Below are positions 43,750 through 55,682 of a stretch of 64,000 nt of DNA, piece after piece. Position numbers and translations under genes: made by a program. The notes beneath the pieces are model-generated. The model was not told the DNA's origin. It made no database searches and was given only the letters and a program-made list of their open reading frames with translations. Source of the stretch: Hypericum androsaemum (Eukaryota; Streptophyta; Magnoliopsida; Malpighiales; Hypericaceae); contig OZ023181.1 of assembly GCA_963995505.1 (NCBI GenBank), positions 24,610,366 through 24,674,365 of the forward strand, in the 5' to 3' direction. Every line of letters begins with the position of its first letter. Positions within the stretch are counted from its first letter, which is position 1.

Positions 43750-46509
43750 TGGAAGGGTGGATACGAACAGTGGTAGAAGGGATACACTCAACTCCCACGC
43801 AAGCCGTCGTTTACCTCTCCGGTGGGGCCTCCCAGGTATCTAACTCCCTCCCTCCCTCCCAATTCCTTTTCTCCGATCCCAGAAAACGCTGCGTTTTAAC
43901 TTAAAACCCCTCACCAACGAACACAGACGATTGGGTGGCTGATGTCGGTTCCAGGAGCGTCCAGCACGGTCCTCGAGGCGGTCGTCCCTTACTCACGGAT
44001 GTCCCTCATCCAACTCCTCGCCAAGGCAAACGACCGGTCGTCTCCCTCTTTTTTAAAATTATTACTTGTCGATATATTCGCTCTTTTTTTTTACAAGAAA
44101 AGTTTTTTGTTTTATGGGAATGAATGTCAGATTCCTGCGCAGTTCTGTAGCCCCAAAACGGCGGAGGAGATGTCGTTGCTGGCTTACAACCGGGCTCTCA
44201 AGCTCTCCTCTCCAGGTCAAACCCTCTCCGTTGACCCCTATAAGAGATATATATACTCCTTTTTTTCGTTGGTTTCTTTTGATGACGTGTGTTGTATAGG
44301 TTCGCCGGTGCTTGGGGTTGGGTTCACCGGTTCGCTTGCTACTTCACCGCCCAAACGCGGGGCCCACAGGTACTTAGTTTAAGGCTCTATTTGTTTTGCC
44401 GGAAGTATTTTCTACTTTAATTGTGCAGTTTCTTTAAGTATGCTAATTTTTTTTCCTAGTATGGTGAAACAAACGGAACCTAATTATTACTAACCGAATT
44501 GAGTAGCTCGGTGTTTGACTCTCGAGTGCGTGTTTGTTTTACTTAAAGGTTTCACTTGTCGACTCGGACGTCGGATCAACTTTGCGTTTCCACGGTGACA
44601 TTGTCAAAGGTAAGGGATTTAATTGCGTTTTTTTGTTGTTGTTGGTTCTTGATTCATCGATGTTGGGTTTCCTCAATGTGCTGAGGTTATCTGGTGTTTC
44701 TTGATTGTCATGGATCAGGGTTTGCGCACTCGAGAGCAAGAGGATACTGTTTCGAGCCAATTCTTGCTCAAGGTGGGCGAAAGTTGTGATTGTGACCTGT
44801 GGTTATTTACTGTGAAGTTCTTGTCCTGTTAGTTTGGTAGCTTGGGATTTGGCTGATTCTCGGGTGCCTTTGGGAGCGGATGGTTTTGATCTCCTTTGTG
44901 CAGGCGATGGCAAATGCATGCAAAGTTCGAGCACCGTACGCTCCCAGCTTAACTGAATCTGACACGTGTGATGAACACGAGAAGAAGTTCACCGAAGATG
45001 AAGAACTTGAACAGCTTATAAATGGGGAGATATGCTTTAAGGTTTACTCCTTTCCAAGTGGTATGGTTTGTTTTCACTCTGAACAGTGGCCTGGTTATTG
45101 CAAGGCTTGCGCCTCATTTAGGATTTGGTAGCTTTTCTGCAGAGAAGCCCGCTTCTAATCATGACAGGAAGGTAATTCTTCCTGGATCTTTTAATCCACT
45201 GCATGACGGTCACCTCAAGCTCTTGGAAGTTGCTACAAGGTAAATAAACGTGCACCTGACACTTTCCTGGATATTATTGTTATACTTGTCTTATTATTTA
45301 TCATAGTTTTTCTCGGAATATTTTCATTACTCTCTCCTTTTGCATCTGATGCTCACAATTTTATGGTTCTTTACATGCTGTGACTTTTGAGCAGTATTTG
45401 TGGAAATGGCTACCCTTGCTTTGAGATTTCAGCCATTAATGCTGACAAACCTCCACTATCGATCTCCCAAATCAAGGAGCGTGTTCAACAGTTTGAAAAA
45501 GTTGGTGAGGGGCATTCCTTACATTATTTCACATGATAGGGATAATGTAGATCTTGTATGTTGACAAGGTGTGGATACGGAAGTCAAGAAGCCACTTTCA
45601 GGGTTTGGATCAAATTTGCCTGGTGGTTGTAAAATGATCATGAGAAGAACTGTTTTGTTTAACAGGGTTTTAGATACACGCTCTCCCCTTTTATCCCTCG
45701 CACTATTAGGTTCCACGGTAGTCTTGTTGCTGGAAACCATGCAGTGTGTCTGAAACACGTACTTTTCTAACAAGTCAATAGCATAGCAGCTAGCATTTTG
45801 TCTTAGTCCTAACAAGTTGTTTTCACCGAATGGCAGGAAAGACGGTGATCATTTCCAATCAGCCATACTTCTATAAGAAAGCTGAACTCTTCCCAGGAAG
45901 TGCTTTTGTAATTGGAGCAGACACGGCTGCTAGGCTAATCAATGTAATTGTGATACTGTTCCATTCACTTTCTTGTTTAAGCAATGGGCCTTTGGCTGTT
46001 TTGGTTGGATAATGTGCTTTTCTTTTATTGTATGCTTGTCTAATGAATGATCAGAAATTGTATGCATCGATTTGAGGTTAGCTAGACGCCATCAAAAGCT
46101 TATCTGCATCCTCTGGATTCCTGTTATTTTGCTGTTTGGCAGCTGATTCTCGAGTATTTGCCTGTTATTGCTTGTGCAGCCCAAGTATTATGGTGGAGAT
46201 TATGAGAAAATGATAGAGATTCTTGATGGGTGTAAGAGAACAGGATGCACGTTTCTTGTTGGTGGCCGCAATGTCGATGGTTCTTTCAAGGTGCGTACTT
46301 TTGCTAAGTGTCTGAAAGCACCATGCTTGACACTGCTCCTCATCTTTCCCTATTAAGGTAGTCATTTTGAAATGGTTCCGCTCCTTCTGCAGGTGCTTGA
46401 AGATTTCGACATTCCTGTGGTGTTAAGAGACATGTTCGTGGCTATACCACCCGAAAGCTTCCGCATGGATATCTCGTCTACCGAAATAAGAAAGAGTCGT
46501 GGAACATAA
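43749..46509 (+). CDS. CinA-like / HxGH nucleotidylyltransferase fusion protein
   Basis: Twelve exons: 43749-43835, 43927-44025, 44131-44215, 44300-44369, 44549-44609, 44719-44772, 44904-45060, 45143-45239, 45395-45504, 45837-45943, 46180-46290 and 46393-46509. All are in phase and give 384 aa. Residues about 1-110 resemble the CinA C-terminal domain (YLSGGAS, MSVPGASSTVLEAVVPYSR, GSPVLGVGFTGSLA). The second half is a Rossmann nucleotidylyltransferase: GSFNPLHDGH (219-228, with the HxGH motif), ISNQPYFYKK, GADTAARL and the C-terminal ISSTEIRKS (373-381), as in NMN or phosphopantetheine adenylyltransferases. It corresponds to the plant At3g27610 family. CinA C-terminal domains deamidate NMN in bacteria, so a link to pyridine-nucleotide metabolism is plausible but unproven. 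Intron 2 appears to use a GC donor. Confidence 0.85.
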
Positions 46510-46784
46510 ATGACTCAACAGAAATTGTGGAGGAGACATGACAACCTCTTATCCTGTTGTTTGTGGACAACAGAAATTGTGACAGGAGAAGGGATTCAAT
46601 TCTTATATTTTCTAGAAAAGCATCCGGTTTCCTTACGGAAAGAAAGGAGAGACCATGCTGGAGTTAGAAAGAGATCCATTACGGACTGAGAACTTGGACA
46701 AGGCACTTAACTAGCCTATTTATAATTGTTGTATGTCTATTATCTCACAGGAAGCGGGCAAGGTGGTGACCAATGAGCTGAGGC

Positions 46785-47009
46785 TTAGGCACCGCAGGCT
46801 GCGCCGCACCCGGCCACGCAGGTGGAACCGTAGATGTCTGTCTGTGTATCCGTGGCTTTACCCTTGGAAGCACCATCCGTGCATGAGAAAACGATGGCTG
46901 AAACTATTGAAATGGTGAGGAGTACAACAAAGAAAACAAGAGCCTTATCGCTTATGTCTCCTCTTCCATCCCCGCTTCTTGTTAATGCTTCATTCCAATA
47001 TCTAACCAT
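46785..47009 (-). CDS. small single-TM protein with Cys/Gly-rich tail
   Basis: A 74-aa frame on the minus strand, convergent with the nucleotidyltransferase gene 275 bp away. It begins MVRYWNEALTRSGDGRGDIS. A hydrophobic helix spans about residues 23-43 (ALVFFVVLLTISIVSAIVFS), and it ends in a compact tail, GSTCVAGCGAACGA, followed by TAA. The sharp amphipathic-TM-tail organisation and clean stop look like a real plant micro-protein. I cannot name the family or function. No intron is needed. Confidence 0.55.
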   Translation of the reverse strand: MVRYWNEALTRSGDGRGDISDKALVFFVVLLTISIVSAIVFSCTDGASKGKATDTQTDIYGSTCVAGCGAACGA

Positions 47010-49248
47010 TTGGTCTTGGGGTCCAAAATCTAGTGGGCTATAAGAACTAGTAACGTGAAGGGTATATTATATATATCGGGGGAGGGCAAATGGGCTGACC
47101 AAGTTTCGTTGGATTGACTGTGCGTGAGAAGAGGATATATTAACTTTAGGTGGCAATGGTTCTGCGCTTCTTTGGAGGATTTTAAGTGGGTTAGCTTTTC
47201 TGGCTTGGCCCCTTCAAAAAGAGAACAACTTTTCGGCTTTGGAGCCAAATATTCTACGCGTGTTGGAAAGGATAGATAAGAGAGCAGGAGGAGGTCGCCA
47301 AAGTCTTGTCCAATTTATTAAGGGAATGTACGTAAAAAGATATTATGGAAAGAACCGTTTCTTAAAATGAGGTCTGATTTGATAGTATTTTACTGTGAAT
47401 TTTATAGGTTAGAAAATGTCTCATCCAATTTTAAGGTCGTCAAGTGAGTCCATCGTAAGTACGTTGTTGTCTTTTACAAAATTTTTGAAGAAATTGTTTT
47501 CGTGCTAATATAATATTAGATCAACTTTGTCAATGTCGTCTGATGAAATAGTTAATTTCAATGAAAACAAAGAGATTTGATCGTCTATTTCTGTAAATGA
47601 GAAGCGTATGCGTGTAGCATTTTACCTGGATATGGATCAAACTGGCAATTTTTCCCAACTCCGAAATAAATAATACATTAGTATGTTTATTGTATGTTAT
47701 CTGGTATTTGGATACTAACACGTTGACTAATCTAAATTAGAGTCGGGTAGGATCTTTGAAATAAGACAAAATTCTTTCAACAAATATTTAACACTTTTGC
47801 ATTTTCAAGTATTCGAACTCTAGACTTCTCAAGTTATAAAAAATATCAGATCTCTTGTTGTTAAATAAGATAATATGTTGGGCCATCAATTTTCTACGGT
47901 TCCCATAAAGTGGTGACTCGAAGTGCACTATGACTTGCACATCAACATTTAATTAAACACACAGAATGTATAATGAGAATCCAAAACACGATAAGGTGGT
48001 CACTCCATTAAGTCTCTGCAAAATCATAAGATGTCATCCATAAATCTCCAACCAAATGTCTCTACGAAAAGAACCTTTTCAGATACCTCAAGAGCCACTT
48101 AAACGTAGAGCCATGGGCGTTACAATTCATCAGCAGCAGTTCTTATTTCCAACTACTACTGTTACAAGTACAGGCACTAAAATCATAATCTTTGCCTTGG
48201 AGATTATCCAAAGAACACCGGACTCTTATTTTCTTGAAATTTTAATTTTTACATTTAGAGTTAAGTCTTGTCCGACCCTATCTAATTGACTGTTCTCCCG
48301 ATCAGGATCACCCTTTTTTGGTCTGTTGGAATTAAAAAAATAAGAAACTAAAATAAATAATTAAATACCTCTTTTGTTCAAGAAAAGTGGAAACTCAAAA
48401 ATAGAAAAATATGAAGCTCGTTCTATCTTCGTAGTACGGCCTTGCCTTCGCTTCGAGTCCGTAGCTATCGGGCCCATTCCGGATTTGGGCCCTTGGTTTT
48501 GCTGTCGTTGATCTCGACTAAGAATATTTTTTTTTCGAAATTTGCAATTACTATGTTGCCTTCAAATTGAATCCTAGAAATTCTAAGAGTGGAACAAGTT
48601 GACGTTAACACAAGTGAGGTTAACACAAGAAATAGAAAAATATAAAGAAATATTTTTTATATTGATAATTGCTCATGAAAGAAGCGTTACGTAGGAAAAG
48701 CCAGATGGCAAGGTGAGTGATGAGTTTGCATGAGCATCAGTGTCCCACGCCCACGTGGCTAATGCACTACGACCGAAGATCCTAAGCGTTGAACATTTTG
48801 TCCGGTTCGTACAAAGATCCCCCAATCACATAAATTAATAACTGGATTCATGTATCCACCCCACTTCATTTATCAATCTCCGACCAATATTAGGATGGTT
48901 CCAACCTATCAAACGGTCCTATTTGGACTAATTAATTTAATAAAATATAAGAAGAGAACGAATTTGCGAGTCCTTCTCAATTTAGGAAGTAACGGATTTG
49001 TTTAACAATTTAGAAAATTTCGGTCAAAATTTGCAGAAATTTTGATTGACGCGAAGTGGTACGAGCAATAATTGACGACAAAATCAATTCATCCTAATAT
49101 TATGATATAATTTTTATATGCAATTCAAAATCATCGAGTTATTTTTTTATTGTATTACATATTCACGAATCTTAATGATGACATTTGATTACCTGAACGC
49201 ATTTGATTCATCTATTTAATGTATGTGATACTTTTCCACTAAAACAAT
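47010..49248. other. intergenic DNA, nothing recognised
   Basis: The first few hundred bases are the likely promoter of the small membrane protein. The rest is AT-rich with no gene seen. Confidence 0.5.
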
Positions 49249-49253
49249 ATAAC

Positions 49254-49521
49254 TGTTATCAACTTTATCAGAAATAATCAATAGTCACAAGTAGAGAGAA
49301 AATGAGTAAGAGAGGAGAATATGAACTTCTCATTAATAGATCAAGAATGTGTTATAATGGTAATACAATGAGTTCTATTTATAGGCTAAATGGAGAAGGT
49401 GGATGGAGAACATGGAGGAACCCACTAACCCACTAAACATGGAGAAGAACATGGAGAAATCATGGAGGAGAACATGGAGAACATGGAGGGAGGAAATGTC
49501 ATCCATAATTAATACATAATA
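49254..49521 (-). repeat. 3' LTR of the copia element
   Basis: 268 bp. On the minus strand it starts tattatgtattaattatgg and ends gataaca. It contains a TATA box (gcctataaatagaac) and several imperfect 'catggagaa' units. The 5' base pair is TA where TG is usual, and the other LTR shares this. Confidence 0.9.
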
Positions 49522-49744
49522 CTCTCCCTTGGATGCCATTTGAATAATATGCCTCATTAAAACCTTATTAGGAAAAACCCTATAGGAAAAACCCTATAGG
49601 AAAAATCAATAATCAAAGGAAAAAGAGTACATCATCATAAAATTACTGCCTCATTAAAACCTTACCCGGTAAACCCATTGGGACAAAACCGTGGTTAAGG
49701 AAAAAGAGTATAGTGTAAAATGATATCTCCCCCTCATATATGCA

Positions 49745-52700
49745 TCACTTGAGATCCCTGAGTCGTCTCAGACCGATATTACAAACATGCTTCTCAAAAA
49801 CTGTAGTGGGCAGAGATTTCGTGAATAGATCTGCCAAATTGTCACTTGAACGAATTTGTTGAACACTTATCTCCCCATTCTTTTGAAGTTTATGTGTGAA
49901 AAAGAATTTTGGTGATATATGTTTTGTCTGATCTCCTTTAATATACCCGTCTTTCAATTGTGCAATGCATACATCATTGTCTTCGTATAAAGTTGTAGGT
50001 ATTCCTTATTGAAAAGGTAATCCATATGATTCTCGAATGTGTTGGACAATAGATCTCAACCAAACACATTCTCGGCTTGCTTCATGAATAGCCAAAATCT
50101 CAGAATGATTGGATAAGGTGGCTGCTATAGTTTGTTTCATGGAGCGCCATGAAATGGCAGTACCTCCATATGTAAATAAATATCCAGTTTGCGATCGACC
50201 ATTGTGAGGAACAGATAAATATCATGCATCTGCATATCCAATTACTTCTGCCTCAGAGACACTAGGATAATGCAAACCCATATCCATTGTACCTCGAAGA
50301 TAACGCAATATTTGTTTTACTCCAGTCCAATGTCTTCTTGTAGATGAAGAACTGTATCTTGCTAGTAAATTAACAGAAAATGATATATCAGGTCGTGTAT
50401 GACTAGCGAGATACATTAGCGCACCTATTGTACTAAGATATGGTACTTCAGGACCAAGAAATTCTTCACCATTTTCTTGAGGTCTAAAAGGGTGGGTCCT
50501 TTTTCACATCAAGTGACCTTACAACCATTGGAGTGTTCAACGGATGCGCTTTATCCATATTGAAACGCTTCAGCACCTTTGCTATATAGGAAGATTGATG
50601 CATAAAAATTCCTTCTCCAAAATGTTCAATTTGCAATCCGAGACATGATTTGGTCTTTCCCAAATCTTTCATTTCAAATTCGTTCTTCAAACAATCAACT
50701 GCCTTTTGGAGCTCTTCAGGAGTTCCAATGATATTGAGATCGTCAACATAAACTACAATTATAACGAACTCAGGTTCAAATCTCCTTATAAAAACACATG
50801 GGCATATTGGATCATTCTTATAGCCTTCCTTTAATAAGTAGTCACTAAGACGATAATACCACATACACCCTGATTGTTTCAATCCATATAAAGATCGACA
50901 TAATTTGATTGAGTATAATCCCTTTTGACTAGAATCACGTACTTCTGGTATGTTGAATCCTTCTGGGATTCTCATATAAATGTCACTATCCAGTGAACCA
51001 TATAAATAGGCTGTAACAATATCCATAAGACGCATATTCAACTTTTCATGTACTGCCAGACTTATCAAATATCGAAACGTGATTGCATCCACCACAGGAG
51101 AATATGTCTCTTCATAACCAATACCAGGTCTTTGAGAAAAACCTTGTGCGACAAGTCGTGCTTTATATCCCACGACTTCATTTTTCTCATTTCGTTTACG
51201 CACAAATACCCATTTGTATCCTACGGGTTTTACCCCTTTGGGTGTGCGGACTACAGGTCCGAAAACTTCACGTTTCGCAAGTGAATCTAATTTAGATTTC
51301 ATTGCGTCTTTCCAATTTGGCCAATCTTTTCTATGCATGCATTCCTTGATAGATTTTGGCTCTAGATCCTCTTCATCTTCCATAATATTTAGCGCTACAT
51401 GGTAGGCAAAAATATCGTCGACGATAACTTCATTTCGGTTCCATTTTTCTCTAGTCATAACATAATTTATTAAAATCTCATGATTATCACAATGTTCAGG
51501 TACCTGATCTTCCATTGGAAGCGACTCATCTAGAGTCTGCCCTTCCTTGATATTAATATTGACTGTGTACTCTTCAGGAGTCAAGATATCATCGATTTGA
51601 CCATCTTGATATTTTGCTCCTTTTCTTTTACGAGGATTTTTATCTTTGGAATCAATAGGTCTACCACGTTTAATTTGTGCCTTATTTTCGTTGGCAATAA
51701 TTGATCGTCCTTCAGGGACATCAATTCTAAAAGGAGCATTAGCAGCCGGAATATGTGACTTAGTCACTCTCTTTGGGTCAGCAAAAGTATCTGGCAACTG
51801 ATTAGCTAAATTCTGCAGATGAATTATCTTTTGAACTTCAAGTTCACTTTGCTTTGTGTGAGGATCTAAATAATACAATGATAATTTATTCCACCTAATA
51901 TCTTTTTCAGGTTGCTTAGTTTCTCCCCCTAATGTTAGAAATATTGATTCATCGAAATGACAATCGACAAAACGTACCGTAAATATATCTCCAGTATGTG
52001 GCTCAATGTACTTTATTATCGATGGAGATTCAAACCCAACATATATTCCCAACCTTCTTTGGGGTCCCATTTTAGTACGTTGTGGTGGAGCAATTGGAAT
52101 ATAAACCGCACATCCAAAAATTCTTAGATGGGAAATATTTGTTCCTGACCATAAACCAATTGTAATGGGGAGAATTCATGATAACTTGTTGGTCTGATGC
52201 GAATTAACATTACTGCATGTAAAACAGCATGTCCCCAAGCAGAAATGGGGAGTTTTGCTCTCATTAGTAATGGCATTGCAATTAATTGAATCCGTTTAAT
52301 AAATGATTCGACAAGACCATTTTGAGTGTGAACATGAGCTACAAGATGTTCAACATTTATACCAACGGACATATAATAATCATTGAATGTTTGAGAAGTG
52401 AATTCACCAGCATTATCAAGACGAATGGTCTTAATGAGATTATCTGAAAAATGAGCTCGTAATCGAATTAACTGAGCTAGTAATCTCGCAAACGCCAGGT
52501 TACAAGTTGATAATAAAGATACATGTGACCATCTAGTTGATGCATCAATTAATACCATAAAGTATCTAAATGGTCTACATGGTGGATGAATATGTCCACA
52601 TATATCACTATGTATACGTTCCAAAAATCTGAGGCATTCAGCCCCAATTTTAGCTGTTGATGGCCTGGTTATTAATTTGCCTTGAGAGCATGCAACGCAT

Positions 52701-53323
52701 GACAATTCATTGGATTGAAAAATCTTCTGGTTTCGTAAAGAATGTCCACATGAATTGTTAATAACTCTTCGCATCATTATTGACCCGGGATGGCCCAACC
52801 GGTCATGCCAAATTGCAAAATCAGTAAACTTCTGGTTTATTGTTGCATGTGCCTCCATTGCACTAATATACGTATAATATATACCACATGAATAAGCGGG
52901 TAGCTTTTCCAACACACACTTTTTACCCGAAATAATATTTGTAATATACAAATATTATTTGTTTCCTTCATTTGTTGTCTCAACATGATACCCATTTTAG
53001 CGTATATCTTTGAAACTTAATAAGTTTCTTTGAGACTTAGGAGAATATAATGTATTATTTATGCAAAAATTTGTACCTCTAGGTAATAATAAATTAGCTC
53101 TTCCGGAGCCTTCAATTAAATTTATAGTACCTGATATAGTACTAACATTTGCCTCTTGCATTTGTAAATGAAGAAAATATTTATCATCCTTAAGTATGGT
53201 TTGCGTTGTGGCACTATCTGCTAAACACAGATCTCTTTCTCGAGTAGATGACCGAACTCGTGCTAATTCCATACTCTTCATAATGAAAGAAATATTTATA
53301 TTAAATTTAAGCAATGAAAACAT
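49745..53323 (-). pseudogene. broken copia pol (protease, integrase, RT, RNase H)
   Basis: Minus-strand pieces in order: protease-like LADSATTQTILKDDKYF (53323-52997); pre-integrase and integrase with HDRLGHPGSIMMRR, SDICGHIHPP, DNAGEFTSQTF and GLVESFIKRIQ (52951-52124); a linker and reverse transcriptase with GYKWVFVRKRN, MDIVTAYLYGSLD and the catalytic VVYVDDLNI (52070-50484); and RNase H with TRPDISFSVNLLARY (50416-50222) and DNLADLFTKSLP (49957-49745). At least four breaks separate the pieces. The integrase acidic residues D and E are still recognisable. The element cannot make a full polyprotein. Confidence 0.92.
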
Positions 53324-53459
53324 GATGAGGAAAAATTTATAGGAGACATTACCTTAAAATTAAGCACTGAAAATATGATAATGGAAAATGCCAGGAAATA
53401 TACTTAAGAAATGAACAAAAACATGAATATTAAACTGCTATTCAATAAGGAAATCAGCA

Positions 53460-53770
53460 ACAAAAATGAGTGAGGTCATTGAGGCCAAATTCAGGGCTAC
53501 CATCCATATTCATAATGCCAGAGCCATCATCTTGATAAAGCTCAACTAGATACTTTGGTGCACGACAGGTGCGAGCCCAGTGGCCTTTGCATCTACAACG
53601 ATGACATGAATTTTCCATTTTTATTCCACTATCACCATCTCTTCGTGGTTTCTTCTCTTTGTTCTCCCACTTCAGGTGGCGAGACGTATTCTTAAAATTA
53701 CCACCACGGTAACCATATCCTCCACAATCATTATCATGTCCATGGCCGCGACCCCGGCCTATTAAATTTT
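53460..53770 (-). pseudogene. copia gag zinc-knuckle remnant
   Basis: On the minus strand it reads CHRCRCKGHWARTC, a CCHC knuckle, followed by RAPKYLVELYQ as in many plant copia gag proteins. The preceding capsid part of gag, normally several hundred residues, is missing. Confidence 0.8.
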
Positions 53771-53862
53771 GTCACATTCACTTCAGGGAATGGAGCATAA
53801 CCAGTTGGACGGGCCTCTATAATTAAATTTTGTCACATTCACTTCAGGGAATGGAGCATAAC
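53761..53862. repeat. short tandem duplication inside the copia gag
   Basis: 'attaaattttgtcacattca' followed by the same 21 bases recurs 61 bp later, an internal duplication next to the gag deletion breakpoint. Confidence 0.85.
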
Positions 53863-54527
53863 TATTAAATTTTAGTTCAGAAATCTAATTGCAATTAATC
53901 TAGGGACCAAAATATAGTTTGTCAGAAAAACAAAAATTTTAGAAACATCCGAGGACTAGGTAGTATTTTTCTAGATTCACAAATTTAAAGAAACAAATGA
54001 TTAAATTGGTATTCTGTCCTTATTTAAAAATATGAGAAAATATAAAGTACTAATCTGTAATTCTGTTCCCTTTCTCTCTCTTTTTTGGCGCGCATAATAT
54101 CCGTTTAGTACCTATTAGTTTGATGCGTGTGCAAGCAAGGACAAATTCGATGTTCAATGTGTAAACTTACAGTTCAGTCCCTGGAAGTTTCTCGCGTGTG
54201 CGAATAAGGGCATAATCCCAATCCGCGTGCACATGACAATTGCACATAGGTCCTCAGAGGTTTGTAATTATTTTATGAAAGGACAACAGAAGGCTTTTTC
54301 ATAAAAAATCTTTACCAAATAAATCTGATTTTTGCAAAGAAAATTTTATAAATTTATTTTCTTTGAGAAAATTATTAATAAGCCATAACTAAACACCATA
54401 TGTTTCAATAACATTGAGAATCTAACAAGAATGAATAATTATAAATTGTAAGAATACTTACAAAAACTAAGCTCAATTCTTCTCAAGAAATTATTGAGAC
54501 CTTGGTAGAGACCTCGTGTTGAAAACG

Positions 54528-54805
54528 TGTTATGAACTTTATCAAAAATAATCAATAGTCACAAGTAGAGAGAAAAGGAGTAAGAGAGGAGAATATGATC
54601 TTCTCATTAATAGATCAAGAATGTGTTATAATGGTAATACAATGAGTTCTATTTATAGGCTAAATGGAGAAGGTGGATGGAGAACATGGAGGAACCCACT
54701 AACCCACTAAACATGGAGGAGAACATTGAGAACATGGAGAAAAATATGAAGAAGAACATGGAAAACATGGAGGGAGGAAATGGCATCCATAATTAATACA
54801 TAATA
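54528..54805 (-). repeat. 5' LTR of the copia element
   Basis: 278 bp, nearly identical to the other LTR, with about a dozen differences and a small length change in the 'catggag' units. The bases next to it (cgttttcaacacgaggtc on the minus strand) do not match the common initiator-Met primer-binding site. Confidence 0.9.
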
Positions 54806-54810
54806 ATAAC

Positions 54811-55682
54811 TTTATATTGGGACCATTGTTTATTCTTTCTGGACCAACGGCCTATTAGGATCATTAATTTGGCTTCCAGGAATATTTAGGCTCGCAGCGC
54901 AGCCAGAAAGATACACTTTCACCGGGACGTCGGGGCTCTCGTGTTCATTTATTTGTGCTAAACCTAGATCTCCAGCCGCCATTTCTTATCCATTAAGTAA
55001 CATTTATTTATATTTTAAGTATATAAATACATATACTTATAATATAAATATATGTACGCAACAAACCGTCCTAGCTATTTAAATGTCATTATGATTTAGA
55101 CAAAATACAAAGATTAATATCTTCCATGTTCACGTTATTCCTTAACATTGATATAATGTGAACGAAAATGTTAATTTTTAACGTTCAGAATAATCTCTTA
55201 TACTCCATGTCAATTTTTAATATTTCCTTTTCCTCTCAATGTCGATTTTTTCCATTCTTTTCGTGTCGGCAATACAATAATACTTGGAACACGGTAGTTC
55301 CACGTTTTGGGTTTCCATAGTTGGTACGAGGTATTCCGGCATTCCCATGCATGTAATGAGTAGGAGGTATCTTGTCGTAGGGGTCGACACGGGTCATGCA
55401 TGGACGTCCACGTGTCCCTGCAGATGATTTACTTGCTACCGAAGGGATTCAGATCCCACCTGTTAGATACTTCTTGTGAATTTCACGTGTACACCGGCAA
55501 CGATGTAAACCTGCCAAAGACAACTGTAATATGAAGATACACCGCGAAAAGCCGGCAAAAGGTCGACCAACTAAACATAAGACAGTCGGGAAGCGGCCGG
55601 CAGTACACTAATTCTAGCCCATGGTGTTGTCGTGTCATAATAAAGTAAGATCACTCAATTCTTACCCACATGAAATAATATA
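54811..55682. other. intergenic DNA, nothing recognised
   Basis: No gene or defined repeat was found. Confidence 0.5.

Larger units (their letters stand above)
49254..54805 (-). mobile_element. defective Ty1-copia LTR retrotransposon
   Basis: Two LTRs (49254-49521 and 54528-54805) flank a minus-strand copia polyprotein in the order gag zinc knuckle, protease, integrase, reverse transcriptase, RNase H. A 5-bp target duplication, ataac, lies at 49249-49253 and 54806-54810. A polypurine-like tract (ggcatccaagggagag on the minus strand) precedes the 3' LTR. Most of gag is missing and pol is broken by several frameshifts and stops, yet the LTRs are still very similar. The copy was probably already defective when it inserted, using proteins from an intact relative. 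Confidence 0.95.

Noticed and set aside
48056..48289. 77-codon frame in the 47-49 kb gap
   Set aside because: No domain, no conserved composition and no promoter context. Length is within chance for AT-rich DNA.
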